A DNA stretch of 64,000 nt from Tolypothrix bouteillei VB521301 (GCF_000760695.4 NZ_JHEG04000001.1:6268204-6332203); one strand, 5' to 3'. Positions 40,701-50,138 are shown, counted from the first letter of the stretch. A program made the numbers and translations. The notes: generated by a model not told the origin, from the letters alone.

Positions 40701-41022
40701 AGAAATCTGCAAAATAGGAGCACCTGCTGTTGAACTTATAGTCCTGATTGATGGCGAAGCAATGGTACTTCGAAACGATACTCACAGCAATCTCACTATC
40801 TTGCCAGGGCAAACTATTGGTGAACTAGAAGTGTTGACTCACAGCTATTACACGGCAACTGTAGTGACAGCACAAGTACAGTCTCGGGCTTTAGCTGTCA
40901 AGGCAAAAGATTTTGAGGCTGCGCTTTCAAATAATCCACTATTGGCAATGAATGTTTTAGCAATGGTAAGCGCTCGCCTCCAGGAAAGTTTAGGACAGGT
41001 AGCAGCTATGACTCAAATTTAA
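37735..41022 (+). CDS. Membrane Fe-S protein fused to FHA and cyclic-nucleotide-binding domains
   Basis: A 1095-residue multidomain protein. Residues 1-420 hold about eight membrane helices with cluster motifs of the NapH/NosR/CcoG type: RRICPLYF (Cys104), SWCQYFCP (Cys197, Cys201), and CVSCQSPC (247-254). Residues about 430-830 are helical, HEAT-like (LLQDLDPLVQAASLYALHQI). Residues about 840-935 are a forkhead-associated domain (VGRGHENDIVILDKRVSRQHA; GSGNGLRV), which reads phosphothreonine. The C terminus (about 960-1085) resembles a cNMP/Crp-type regulatory barrel (LPGQTIGELEVL). First gene of a three-gene operon. The redox partner and signal are inferred from the neighbours. Confidence 0.8.
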   Translation: MIGQVSEKKMHLVRWLLAVGWLTLIFSLFYDPISPWLTAPSHSISPFRLNRWESLDSISCVKFQGVCLTEQTYSLGSSIFWAMVIPIAIVILLVFGHEFWRRICPLYFFSQIPRALGIQRKRKIVNPETNSIRYELTGVEKESWLGRNYLFLQFGLFFLGLNIRILVVNRMTLGLFLLLTIASAITVGFLFKGRSWCQYFCPMAPVQMFYTGPRGLLGSDAHLKPPQSITQSTCRTVDSSGQEKSACVSCQSPCIDIDMERSYWEGITRPDQKLVFYGYFGLMVGFYVFYFLYSGNWDYYYSGVWAHEAGQLRTLLGPGFYIFDRPIAIPKLIAAPVTLAVFCAASYFTCVSLEKAYRAYLKRKNKYHDEERVLHVCFVLCTFVSFNVFFIFGGSPNLNLLPHWTVLSFNTFIVLVSSIWLERNLARSKERYSRESLASRLRWQLDKLAVDWSKLLEGRSWQDLIPEEVYVLAKLVPSFNRADRGRVYKEVLREALEDGNVSSTESLADFKELRKQLSVTDDEHYAVIAELGVENPSLLAPQKPLSRENKLRIESYRRALDLLIQDLVAGGTPMHEAIERQQKRILALRQEYAITADEQEQVLAEMFNQDGLLLRTAETLLAGLQELAVRDQILSNSVPNPQASIYVLLRKALQERKKLMTTQLLGILELLGDSPEAFNIARSTGILAANVIAEILKSNNEELSWQKRLSARVMNSFSQQDQLSQLLPLSTQLGIAATTTQKLQTKPYFLDVTTPLFPERHIFRPEAIHNVLLELLQDLDPLVQAASLYALHQINPAVGIQQVHQILNAKHNKDWLLQETAQSILTQAQSQNEPARVPTLIVQVRAMGSTEKRIFQQPTIRVGRGHENDIVILDKRVSRQHAIFYLSDKGVTVKDLGSGNGLRVGKEHIYNQQKQLQQGDFVRFSNGDELVVLVQWEMRPLQEDPITQSKGTLEKLLWLYDSSFFQGLKANTLIELARNAYLRVYHPQQEICKIGAPAVELIVLIDGEAMVLRNDTHSNLTILPGQTIGELEVLTHSYYTATVVTAQVQSRALAVKAKDFEAALSNNPLLAMNVLAMVSARLQESLGQVAAMTQI

Positions 41023-41046
41023 AATACACTCTCAAATGACAGGGGC

Positions 41047-42747
41047 ATGATTAAAATCAAAGTAGTCGATCCAAAGAAGCCAGACCAGCCGCAATTCCTA
41101 GACTTGAAACCAGAAACCAAGCCCAATCAGGAGTGCTTTATTGGTCGCTTTTTGAACTGCGATTTATTTCTAGACAGTTCTGAAGTCAGCAGGATGCATG
41201 GTAAAGTTTTCAAAAAAAATGGAAACTATTATTTTGCTGACTTGGGTAGCAGGGGTGGTTCACGGATTAATGGCGAAAATACCCTAATCAATCAGAATTA
41301 TCTTCTTCATGTTGGTGACATGATTCAAATTGGTAGGTTTATTCTGATGATTTCACAAATTGGGTCAGAGGAAGACAAAACGCTTATAGAATCACAAAAA
41401 AACCTACAAGAAATTGTTGTTACTCAGTCCAGCGATCGCGTAATACCAACAGTCCCCCCTGTCTCTCCTCTTGAATATATGCCAGTGGCAATGGTAGAAC
41501 CGTCCCAGTGGGAACGTTGGGTGAAGGGAGAGTTAACAGTTCGCTGTATAGGTGTTATTGATGAAACACATGATGTGAAAACCTTTCGCTTTGTAGCAGA
41601 TCCTCCAGTGTTGTTCGCTTACAAACCAGGTCAGTCTGTTGTTCTCGAACTGGAAATTAATAAAGAACACATTTGCCATTCCTACTCTATTTCATCAAGC
41701 CCCTCACGTCCCCATACCTTAGAAATCACTGTCAAACGTTTTCCCCGTGTCTGTGATTCTGAAACTGAGGAACCACAGGCACTGGTTTCTAACTGGTTAC
41801 ACGAAAATGTCACAGCCGGAAGTACAATTAAGCTGAATGGGCCATTGGACAATTTTACTTGCTTCACCAACCCTTCCCAAAAACTGTTGCTGATATCGGC
41901 GGGTAATGGCATCACGCCTATGATGTCTGTGTCCCGCTGGCTGTGTGATACTGGCGCTAATTGTGATATATTTCTTTTCTACTCCGTTTGCAGCCCTGGT
42001 GACATCATTTTTCGACAGGAACTAGAGATGATGTCAGCGCGGTATCCGAATTTTCATCTGGCAATTTCTACAACTCGCAAAGAACCCGGACAGAGTTGGT
42101 TTAGTCTAACAGGCAGGCTTGATGCAGCTATGCTACAAGTTGTTGTACCTGATTTTTGCGATCGCACTGTGTATGTTTCTGGACCCCACGGCTTTATAGA
42201 ATGCGTCAAACAGATACTACAAAGCCTTAACTTCCCCATGCAAAACTACTATGAAGAAAGCTTTGAAACCCCATGGAAAAAGTGTTCTGTATTGCCCAAA
42301 CAACAACCTATTGATAGCAGCCCAAACTTGACTGTCACCGCTCCTGTTGGGCAAAGTGTGAAACAGATGTTTGTGACTTTCCCCGCAGAAACTGTTTGGG
42401 AGTCAAATGGGAGTAACGATGCTGGTACGAGTACACCAACTGTCATACAGACTTCCACCTTACCACAGTCAATCGGCTCCAGCCAAAATGCTGTCGTTTT
42501 TTTGAGGTCGGGGAAAGAAGTCAACAGCGATGGCGAACAACCGATTCTCAATCTGGCTGAACGGGAAGGGGTAAAAATTGTCAGTAGTTGCCGTTCGGGA
42601 ATTTGCGGTCAATGCAAGAAGCGGAAGTTACAAGGAGAAGTTTGGATTGAAGGTGACTCAGAAGGTTTGCAAGAGAGCGAGCGTCAGGATGGCTACATTC
42701 TAACTTGCATCTCTTATCCTATTGGGCTAGTTTTTATGGATGCATAA
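41047..42747 (+). CDS. FHA-flavin reductase-2Fe-2S ferredoxin fusion
   Basis: A 566-residue soluble protein. An N-terminal FHA domain (FIGRFLNCDLFLDSSEVSRMHGKV; residues 30-110) is followed by a ferredoxin reductase module (KPGQSVVLELEI; FAD-binding HSYSISSSPSRP; NAD-binding LISAGNGITPMMSV, YVSGPHGF) like HCP reductase Hcr and CDP-6-deoxy-glucoseen reductase. It ends with a plant-type 2Fe-2S domain (CRSGICGQCKKRKLQG ... LTC). The chain would be NAD(P)H to FAD to 2Fe-2S, plausibly passing electrons to the membrane Fe-S protein encoded 24 bp upstream. Two FHA domains in adjacent genes suggest recruitment by the kinase downstream. Confidence 0.85.
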   Translation: MIKIKVVDPKKPDQPQFLDLKPETKPNQECFIGRFLNCDLFLDSSEVSRMHGKVFKKNGNYYFADLGSRGGSRINGENTLINQNYLLHVGDMIQIGRFILMISQIGSEEDKTLIESQKNLQEIVVTQSSDRVIPTVPPVSPLEYMPVAMVEPSQWERWVKGELTVRCIGVIDETHDVKTFRFVADPPVLFAYKPGQSVVLELEINKEHICHSYSISSSPSRPHTLEITVKRFPRVCDSETEEPQALVSNWLHENVTAGSTIKLNGPLDNFTCFTNPSQKLLLISAGNGITPMMSVSRWLCDTGANCDIFLFYSVCSPGDIIFRQELEMMSARYPNFHLAISTTRKEPGQSWFSLTGRLDAAMLQVVVPDFCDRTVYVSGPHGFIECVKQILQSLNFPMQNYYEESFETPWKKCSVLPKQQPIDSSPNLTVTAPVGQSVKQMFVTFPAETVWESNGSNDAGTSTPTVIQTSTLPQSIGSSQNAVVFLRSGKEVNSDGEQPILNLAEREGVKIVSSCRSGICGQCKKRKLQGEVWIEGDSEGLQESERQDGYILTCISYPIGLVFMDA

Positions 42748-42799
42748 ACTGAATATACCATACTTATTAGATATATATATATTAATTAGTCAGGGTTTT

Positions 42800-44917
42800 A
42801 TGCTTAACAGGTTGCAAAATATACTAACAAATCCTGTAGTTGTTGCTAGTGTCATTGCAGGTATATTGGTGGTTGGTTTTCAACGGTTGGGAGTGCTAGA
42901 GCCAATAGAACTGAAGGCTTTCGACCACATGGTCCAAAGGCGTAGTGCGCTCAATCCAGATCCCCGCCTCTTGATTGTGGCATTTACCGAAAATGACATT
43001 CAAAAATTAAAACAGTCTTCACCCAATGGTAATGTTTTAGACACAGTCTTGAGCAAACTAGAGCGCTATCAAGCAAAAGTTATTGGTTTAGATTTCTTTC
43101 GTGACGTACCAGTGGAACCCGGTCATCAAAAGCTCCTGACACGCCTAAAACAGAGTTCGCGTATTGTTACGATCTGCAAACTTGGTAGTGTTCGGGAGCC
43201 GGCAGTACCACCTCCATCAGGTATAGAATCGGAAGCCGCAGGATTTGCGGATATCATAGAAGACAGAGATGGGGCTATTCGGCGAAATTTATTAGTGGTC
43301 ACCCCTGACCCCAAGTCAACTTGTGCAACCCCAGCTTCCTTAGGATTGGTAGTGGCACTCCAATATCTAAACATTGAACCGCAATTTACGCCAAAAGGAA
43401 TGGAACTGGGGAAGACCGTTTTTCAACCTATACAAGCTGATTCGGGTGGTTATCAAAATATTGATGCTCAAGGTTTTCAAATACTGCTGAACTACCGTTC
43501 TGAAAGTAACGTTGCTCAACAAGTCAGTTTTACAGATATACTGAGCGATCGCTTCAACCCCAGTTGGGTGAAAAACCGTATTGTCTTGATTGGCTCAACA
43601 GCACTCAGTTCCCAGGATGTTCGCGACACACCCTATAGCGACGGAAAGCAGGACAATTCTGGCAAAATGCCTGGAATTGTGATTCACGCTAACAAGGTCA
43701 GTCAGATTCTGGATGCCGTTTCCAACAAACGACCTTTGTTTTGGTTTTGGTCCGAGTCGGAAGAAATTCTGTGGACATGGATCTGGACTTTGGTAGGTGG
43801 AGTTTTGGCGTGGCGCATTCAGCATCCACTTCGTTTGGGGCTTTTAACCTGCACTGCCTTAGGAATACTGCTTCTAAGCTGTTTTGTTATCTTTATCCAT
43901 GCTGGATGGGTACCGCTAGCACCTCCAGCTTTAGGGTTTCTTATAGCAGAAGCGGGTATTGTCACCTACACAGCATTCCATAACAAGCAGCATAAAGAAA
44001 AAATAGCACTTCAGATTCAAGAGCAAAAAGAAACCATCTCGCTATTACAAGCGCTTTTAAGAGAAAGTGGAAGTCGTACAACACAAGCACCTACGGTAAT
44101 TTACTATGAATCCCTACAAAATAAACTACTCAACAACCGCTACAAAATCGCTCAAGTGCTTGGTGCTGGAGGATTTGGATATACCTATCTGGCTGAAGAT
44201 ACTCATCGACCTGGAAATCCTACGTGTGTAGTTAAGCACTTGAAACCTGCTCGAAACGATGATGTCTTTTTAGAGATTTCCAGGCGTCTATTTAAAACTG
44301 AAGCAGAAATTTTAGAGGTTTTAGGCAAGCACGATCGCATTCCGCAATTGATGGCTTATTTTGAAGAAAACCAGCAATTTTACTTAGTGCAAGAGTATAT
44401 TGAAGGGCATTCTCTACAAGAAGAACTGACCTCAGGTAAATGCTTTGATAGTGCTCAAGCGATCAATTTTCTCAAAGAGACTTTGCAGGTCCTGATATTT
44501 GTTCACGCTCACGGTGTCATTCATCGAGATATAAAACCCAGCAACTTGATGCGACGCCGAAAAGATGAGCGAATCATTTTAATTGACTTTGGCGCTGTTA
44601 AACAAATTCAACCGCAGGAGCCACAGGAGAACTTTACAGTAGCTGTAGGGACTGTGGGTTATGCACCTCCAGAACAGTTCATGGGACAGCCAAGGCTAAA
44701 CAGCGATATTTATGCTTTGGGAATGATTGCTATCCAAGCCTTAACTGGGACACCAGCCAAACACCTCGAAAGAGACTCAACAACAGCATTGGTTTGGCGA
44801 CATCTTGCACAAACCACAGAAGAATTGGCTGCAATCTTAGACAAAATGGTGTCCTTTGATTTCCACAAGCGACAACAGTCTGCTGAGGAAGTTTTATACA
44901 GCCTGCAAAAGTTGTGA
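42800..44917 (+). CDS. CHASE2 sensor Ser/Thr protein kinase
   Basis: A 705-residue transmembrane kinase. A short N-terminal helix (VVVASVIAGILVVGF) precedes an extracytoplasmic CHASE2 sensor (residues about 35-300; DPRLLIVAFTENDI, GLDFFRDV, GSTALSSQDVRDTPY), then three membrane helices and a Hanks-type kinase (from about 455). It has the glycine loop LGAGGFGYTYLA, ATP-binding Lys (VVKHL), catalytic HRDIKPSNL and DFG (IDFGAVK). ATG at 42800 follows AGGG; an ATG at 42740 would overlap the previous stop. The sensed ligand is unknown; likely substrates are the FHA proteins upstream. Confidence 0.88.
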   Translation: MLNRLQNILTNPVVVASVIAGILVVGFQRLGVLEPIELKAFDHMVQRRSALNPDPRLLIVAFTENDIQKLKQSSPNGNVLDTVLSKLERYQAKVIGLDFFRDVPVEPGHQKLLTRLKQSSRIVTICKLGSVREPAVPPPSGIESEAAGFADIIEDRDGAIRRNLLVVTPDPKSTCATPASLGLVVALQYLNIEPQFTPKGMELGKTVFQPIQADSGGYQNIDAQGFQILLNYRSESNVAQQVSFTDILSDRFNPSWVKNRIVLIGSTALSSQDVRDTPYSDGKQDNSGKMPGIVIHANKVSQILDAVSNKRPLFWFWSESEEILWTWIWTLVGGVLAWRIQHPLRLGLLTCTALGILLLSCFVIFIHAGWVPLAPPALGFLIAEAGIVTYTAFHNKQHKEKIALQIQEQKETISLLQALLRESGSRTTQAPTVIYYESLQNKLLNNRYKIAQVLGAGGFGYTYLAEDTHRPGNPTCVVKHLKPARNDDVFLEISRRLFKTEAEILEVLGKHDRIPQLMAYFEENQQFYLVQEYIEGHSLQEELTSGKCFDSAQAINFLKETLQVLIFVHAHGVIHRDIKPSNLMRRRKDERIILIDFGAVKQIQPQEPQENFTVAVGTVGYAPPEQFMGQPRLNSDIYALGMIAIQALTGTPAKHLERDSTTALVWRHLAQTTEELAAILDKMVSFDFHKRQQSAEEVLYSLQKL

Positions 44918-44970
44918 GCATCTTCAGCCAGTCATATCAAGTTCAAGTCCAACATAAATTCTTAGCTTAC

Positions 44971-44996
44971 GTTGGATTGAGGAACGAAACCCAACC
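44971..44996. repeat. GTTGGGT-type repeat between convergent genes
   Basis: GTTGGATTGAGGAACGAAAC followed by CCAAC, an imperfect relative of the element at 36531, between the kinase and the CHAT gene. Confidence 0.5.
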
Positions 44997-45009
44997 TACA
45001 GAACTCCTT

Positions 45010-47736
45010 CTAGAGCCAATTACCTACTAAAATAAAAGGTGCCCAATAGTAGGGATGCTCGTATAAAGGATTCTTTAACAGCTTCAGTTGAGCACCCTTA
45101 AAGGCTTCTGCTTTAGAGATATTCGGTTGGTTTAGCTGCTTGTAAAACTCACCCATAATGAGAGCAGTCGCGTCATCTTCTACAACCCAAAGCGATGCCA
45201 ATGTACTGCGTGCTCCAGCTTGGACAGCGACTCCAGCAATTCCTAACGCCGCTCGTTTGTCTCCCGCAGCTGTTGAGCAAGCACTTAGGACAAGTAGCTC
45301 GATGGCACCCCGTTGGGTGGTTTCTCTGGTTTTGAGTAAGTTACTCAACTCGTTGACATTGACGTCACCATCATAAGTCAAAAAGAAGGTATCTTCTGCC
45401 CTAGAACTAAACTGACCGTGAGTTGCTAGATGAACCACAGGTGCATTCAAGGACTTAACAGCGTTTTCAATAGCATCGGTGGTAAATTCCTGATTCAGCA
45501 GCACTTGACTTTGGCGAACTGTTGACTTGATTTCGTCTAGTTCCTGTTTTACAGCAGGTAATGGCGGAAAGTCCCCACGAGCTTCAGACAGTCCACCAGC
45601 AATAGTTCGTAGTTGGGTGCGTGCTAAAGGTTGGGGGTTTAATAATTGTAAACCCGGTGTGATAGCAACGTTATATTTCTCAATAAGATACTTTTGTTTG
45701 TCGTGCAGCACCGCCATTGGGATACTTCGCAGTACCCCATCTAAGACAAAGACTAAGTTTTTGACTTGGCGTTTTTCCAATTCTGGAGCGATCGGTTGAA
45801 TTATCCATTCATACACTTGTTGGGATAAAGGAAAAAACTCTTCAGTCGTGCGGGTTTCTAATTTTTGCCGCAGTTGATCGAGCGTGTCTTCAATTTGTGC
45901 TTGGCGTAGAGGAACTGTGTGACGGCGTAGAATTTGCGGAGATTTTTGGTTGGTTGAGGTGGAAGGAAGAGAAAGGATGACTTCTAAGCGATCGCTCAAA
46001 ATCACAGGATAAATCACTGCGGCTGTCCGATCGATTTGGTCAATCTGAACGGGTTGTGCATCTACACAGGCTCTGCGGAAAAAGTTATCTAGTTCTGCTA
46101 GTTGTAGTGACTCTATCACATTTCTGGCTGTGCCAAGAGTATCTTGACTGGGGTTGTTGTTTTGTGACTGCAATAACAAACTCACCAGTTCGCGATAGAC
46201 TGGCTCGACTTGCTCTTGAAATGAAAATTGCACATCGCGATTAATGGCAACTAAATCGCTGCGTAAAGACTTGAGGTTAGCAACAGATTTGGTATATGCT
46301 GCGATCGCTCCTGTCTCATCTTTTCTAGCTTTCAGTATACGTCCCAACTGCCATTGCCAACGATAGCTAATATCCGATGCTGAAATACTTTCAGCTAGCA
46401 TCAGCGCTTGCTGGGTCAGCGTTTGTGCATCCGACCACTGCTGAGTCTGCTCGTACAGCCCCCCCAATGTACCTAAGGCATAAGCTTCAGCACGGCTGTC
46501 TTTCAAACTCTTGGCTTGCTCAACTGCCGTTACCAATATCTGAGCGATCCCAGACCATTCCGGAGTTTCGTTGGTTGTTGTCGCTTGTGCCTTTGTTTGC
46601 TGTTGGGGACAAATCAAATTGAGGGTCGTTTTTTTTGCCTCAGTTCCTTGTTTGAGACAAGCCAGACTTTGGGCAAGATTAATCCTAGCGTATACCGTCT
46701 TGCGACTGGGTGGCAATGTATCAAGCTGAGATTGAATTTGAGGTAAAATTTGCTGCCAAGTCTGGTCAGAAAACTTTTGCTCTCCATCTTCTGGCTGTTT
46801 TGCCTCTTCCACAGATAAACGCAGTTGATTCATTTGCGCCATCAGCCGAGTCATGGGTGAGACAGAAGATGCAGCAGCTTGTTTGTAATACTGCATTGCT
46901 TCACCCGTTTTTTGCAGCGCTTGGGCTGTGTTCCCCAAACTCAAGTAAATTTCAGCCACCAGTTCTGGAGAGTTTAGTTGAGAAGCCACTGCCAAACTTT
47001 GCTGTAGCGCCTGCAGGGAACCAAGGTTCTCTATGGATTTGGTTTTTGGGTTTTTCTGGTCTAAAATTCCTACCACTCGAAGAGCATTACCCAAGCTTAA
47101 CAGTCCATTTGCCTTCAGCAGAGAGTTAGGTTGCTGTTGCAACAATTGATTCACCTCTGTTAAGGTTATGAGAGCGCGACGGTAAAGCCCTAACGCTTGT
47201 AGTGCCTGAGATTGGTTAATCTTGCTACCTAATTCTCCTTCCTTATCACGTATTTTTCCGTACAAACCACTCGCTTTCTCCCAACTGGTAAGAGCTTCTT
47301 CAGTTTTCCCTTGGGCTATTTGTATTTGACCTTGAGTGTTAAGTGCCTGAGCGCGAATTGACAGGTACTCTTTAGAATTTATCGGATTTTTTTGTAACAA
47401 ATCCAAGCTATCTGCGATCGTTTTGCTTGCTTGGGGTAACTGTCCGAGCTGTTGATATGCCAATGCTACATAGTTTAGAGCTAAGGCTTGATTCAAAACA
47501 TCTCCTTGAGATTGGAATTGAAGGGCAGCTTTTTGTAAAACCTGCACGACTTGGGAGAACCGTTCTTGTTGGTAGAGTTTCAAACCTTGCTGCAATTGTT
47601 CTGCATTCGGTGACTGAACAACCTGGGTCAGTTGACTTTGTTTAGTCTGTGGGTAATTTGCTGCATCCGCCACTAAAGCGAGTGGGCTGACGGCGGCGGT
47701 AATTTGGGCGACAGCGAAAAGAATAAGTTTGGACAT
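45010..47736 (-). CDS. TPR-CHAT caspase-like protease, exported
   Basis: A 908-residue protein with a signal peptide (LILFAVAQITAAVSPLALVADA), about ten TPR-like helix pairs (AEQLQQGLKLYQQERFSQVVQVL, ALALNYVALAYQQLGQL, ALTSWEKASGLYGKI) and a C-terminal CHAT domain of the caspase-like clan. Candidate catalytic His773 is in VHLATHGQF and Cys820 in VLSACSTAAGDKRAALG; both conserved sequence contexts are intact. TPR arrays recruit partners. It lies 72 bp from a two-partner secretion transporter, a combination repeatedly seen in cyanobacteria. A role in processing a secreted partner is an inference. Confidence 0.88.
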   Translation of the reverse strand: MSKLILFAVAQITAAVSPLALVADAANYPQTKQSQLTQVVQSPNAEQLQQGLKLYQQERFSQVVQVLQKAALQFQSQGDVLNQALALNYVALAYQQLGQLPQASKTIADSLDLLQKNPINSKEYLSIRAQALNTQGQIQIAQGKTEEALTSWEKASGLYGKIRDKEGELGSKINQSQALQALGLYRRALITLTEVNQLLQQQPNSLLKANGLLSLGNALRVVGILDQKNPKTKSIENLGSLQALQQSLAVASQLNSPELVAEIYLSLGNTAQALQKTGEAMQYYKQAAASSVSPMTRLMAQMNQLRLSVEEAKQPEDGEQKFSDQTWQQILPQIQSQLDTLPPSRKTVYARINLAQSLACLKQGTEAKKTTLNLICPQQQTKAQATTTNETPEWSGIAQILVTAVEQAKSLKDSRAEAYALGTLGGLYEQTQQWSDAQTLTQQALMLAESISASDISYRWQWQLGRILKARKDETGAIAAYTKSVANLKSLRSDLVAINRDVQFSFQEQVEPVYRELVSLLLQSQNNNPSQDTLGTARNVIESLQLAELDNFFRRACVDAQPVQIDQIDRTAAVIYPVILSDRLEVILSLPSTSTNQKSPQILRRHTVPLRQAQIEDTLDQLRQKLETRTTEEFFPLSQQVYEWIIQPIAPELEKRQVKNLVFVLDGVLRSIPMAVLHDKQKYLIEKYNVAITPGLQLLNPQPLARTQLRTIAGGLSEARGDFPPLPAVKQELDEIKSTVRQSQVLLNQEFTTDAIENAVKSLNAPVVHLATHGQFSSRAEDTFFLTYDGDVNVNELSNLLKTRETTQRGAIELLVLSACSTAAGDKRAALGIAGVAVQAGARSTLASLWVVEDDATALIMGEFYKQLNQPNISKAEAFKGAQLKLLKNPLYEHPYYWAPFILVGNWL

Positions 47737-47740
47737 AATT

Positions 47741-47775
47741 GGGGAGTGAGGGAGGGAGTGAGGGAGGGAGGGAAA
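47741..47775. repeat. GGGAG(T) short tandem repeat
   Basis: Irregular repeats of GAGGGAGGGAGTG just upstream of the CHAT start. It may reflect slippage and could affect expression of the gene; the strong purine bias gives a poly-pyrimidine leader on the minus strand. Confidence 0.6.
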
Positions 47776-47807
47776 GAATGATATCCAATGCCCAATGGCC
47801 GCAGTTC

Positions 47808-49625
47808 TTAAAATGGTTGGGTATAAACGATAGAAAAATACAGACCCTTCTCTTGTAAACTGTCTTCATCACGTGAATCTACAGAAACTAGAGGAATACC
47901 CCAGTCAAATCGGGCATTTAATCTGTTGCTCTGCCACAACAACCCTAGTCCTACAGAAACAAGGTTATTGGGGTCAGAGTCGCTGTTCCCAGAACTATTC
48001 CAGACAGTTCCATAATCAACAAACGGAGTAATTTGTAACACACCCCCTAATTGAGGTGCTTGTAAAATTGGATACCTAAGCTCAGCAGAAGCAGAAAAGG
48101 CATTATCAGTTAACAGCAAGTCTTGGCGGTAGCCTCGTACTGTACGTTGTCCTCCCAAACCAAACTGCTCTAATGGTACTAACGCCCTATCAGCTAATTG
48201 AGCCTCTGCACGAATTAAGACTATGGTATCCGGAGCTAGAAGTCGTACCCACTGCGCCTGTCCTCGCCAGGAAAAAAAGCGAGCATCCGGTGCATTATCG
48301 TTAGTGGTAGCATTGAAGACATCTAGACCAAAACTAAACTGCGATCGCGCGGCTAGCACTTGTCGGCTACTGCGCTTGGTCCAATCTTGGAAAAACCGCA
48401 GTACTGATAGGCGAGTATTTCCTTCATCAGATCCCGGTACGGGAAAACCCACCCGTTTCCCAGTGATGTCTCCCAAAAAGTCAACTTCACTTTCTCGGCG
48501 AGATGCGGTCAGTCCGAGGGCAAATTCTTCGTTGGGGGTTTCCACTATTGGTTGACGCAGTGTCAGAGAAAAGTCTTGTGAGGTTCCTTCAATATCCAAT
48601 ATATCGAAGGGTTTTTCAATAACATCACTGGTTGTGTAATTATAACTAAATTCCAATGTCCCGTTATGAGGATTGATGGGTAAGGTATAGCGGGCTTCGA
48701 CATCGTTGCTACCTGTGGTGTTGGTGTAGGCGATGTTTAAACCATCTCCAAGTCCCAGCAAGTTAGCCTGGTTTAGTTGGATTCGCCGTTGAAAGCTACC
48801 AACACTGGGAGAACGATTGTTGTCGAAGGCAATTTGAGCAGAGAGTGTCTTTGCTTCTGTCACCCTAACATCTAGCACGTTAGCACCAGGGGTTGACCCC
48901 GTAGCAAGCTCTGCGGATATATTTCCAATGAGCGGATTCAGCTGGAGCAGTTGCAATGCTCTTAGCAATCGATTCACATTCAGAGGTTTGTCAGTGGCGA
49001 TTTCCAAACGGCTGCGGATGTAGTTGGGGTTTAACCGCTTCAGACCTCTAACCTGTATATTTTCTAATCTACCTTCTATTACCTGAATTGTGACCACACT
49101 TCCTTTCACTTTGAAGGTTTGGTTAGCTGGAATGAAAGCTCCGGAGGTAATGTAACCTTCATTACGGTAGAGTTGGCTAATTGCTTCGGAAGCTTGTAGC
49201 AGTTCAGCAAAGGTAATGGGTTTGTTGATAAATTCTTTAACTACAGCAGTTAATTGTTTGCGGTTAAATACAGAACTGCCAATCACGTCAAAGCGTTCTA
49301 CTGTAATGGTTCCGGCAAAGTCGTTGGGAACTGCTTCCTCCGTTTGAGGAGTTGGGGGAGGAGATGGAAATAACTTTTCTGGGGGTGGAATAATAGGGGG
49401 TGTTTCGGGTGCGAGCGGCGGATTTTCTTCTTCCGGTCGGCGGAATATATCTGGAGGAGGTTGGGTTTGACCGATTTCACTCTTTAGCTGGAGGGCTTGA
49501 GCTGTATTTAGTGTCTGTGCAGACAACGGTTTTTGGTGCAAGCTACTAAATAGTGTCAGGGTTGGCGCAAGCAGACTGAGTAGACCTCTTTGGTAATAAA
49601 AACTCAAGAACCTTTTATTAAGCAT
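47808..49625 (-). CDS. TpsB-type outer-membrane transporter (ShlB/FhaC/HecB)
   Basis: A 605-residue two-partner secretion translocator of the Omp85 superfamily. It has a signal peptide, a Pro-rich linker (EENPPLAPETPPIIPPPEK), two POTRA domains (ITVERFDVIGSSVFNRKQL; VTIQVIEGRLENIQV) and a 16-strand barrel containing the L6 motif (GGQRTVRGYR) and a C-terminal aromatic (YTQPF). ATG at 49625 is preferred to an upstream TTG. The haemagglutinin-type substrate gene lies about 2 kb upstream on the same strand, separated by a TPR gene, which is looser than usual TpsB/TpsA pairs. Confidence 0.92.
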   Translation of the reverse strand: MLNKRFLSFYYQRGLLSLLAPTLTLFSSLHQKPLSAQTLNTAQALQLKSEIGQTQPPPDIFRRPEEENPPLAPETPPIIPPPEKLFPSPPPTPQTEEAVPNDFAGTITVERFDVIGSSVFNRKQLTAVVKEFINKPITFAELLQASEAISQLYRNEGYITSGAFIPANQTFKVKGSVVTIQVIEGRLENIQVRGLKRLNPNYIRSRLEIATDKPLNVNRLLRALQLLQLNPLIGNISAELATGSTPGANVLDVRVTEAKTLSAQIAFDNNRSPSVGSFQRRIQLNQANLLGLGDGLNIAYTNTTGSNDVEARYTLPINPHNGTLEFSYNYTTSDVIEKPFDILDIEGTSQDFSLTLRQPIVETPNEEFALGLTASRRESEVDFLGDITGKRVGFPVPGSDEGNTRLSVLRFFQDWTKRSSRQVLAARSQFSFGLDVFNATTNDNAPDARFFSWRGQAQWVRLLAPDTIVLIRAEAQLADRALVPLEQFGLGGQRTVRGYRQDLLLTDNAFSASAELRYPILQAPQLGGVLQITPFVDYGTVWNSSGNSDSDPNNLVSVGLGLLWQSNRLNARFDWGIPLVSVDSRDEDSLQEKGLYFSIVYTQPF

Positions 49626-49707
49626 GACCACTAAACGCAGCAAAGTTAAGAAGGATAGACAGTTTTAGCAGAATTGGGGATAAGGCGAAAGAGAACCTCA
49701 GTTTGCA

Positions 49708-49728
49708 TTCCCAGCCTCTGGCTGGGAA
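49708..49728. repeat. TTCCCAGCC inverted repeat
   Basis: TTCCCAGCC-TCT-GGCTGGGAA, a perfect 9-bp palindrome of the same dispersed family as 10043-10065, in the roughly 1-kb non-coding stretch upstream of the TpsB gene. Confidence 0.7.
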
Positions 49729-50138
49729 CGAGAGAGTACTTTTGGGAGGGGTGTCACCTCCATTGACCAACTGTATCCTTAAAGAAACCGGGAATCTTGC
49801 AGCGGAGATAAAGATTAAATCTCTCTAGACTGTGGAAGTCGTTTTACCTGTTGCTTGAATGCCAGACCAATTCCTATCAAGAACTAAGAAAAATAATACC
49901 TGAAGTATACTCTTAATAGAATTATATTTTTGTAAACAAATAAGAACTTTACTTTAAAAATAGCTGTAAATAGCCTTTATTATCATTACGATTTCCAAAT
50001 TTTGTCACCTCACAAACTAAAGCTTGTGCATCGGTTATTTTTACAAACATGGGCACCATTCTTATGGCTTGGCTTTATGGCTTGGCAAAAATGGCAAAAA
50101 TTTTTCCAGTATCCTAAATTGTTAGGATAGTGTGGGGA

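Noticed and set aside
46710..47129. 139-codon plus-strand frame opposite the CHAT gene
   Set aside because: Antisense of TPR coding sequence, no independent support.
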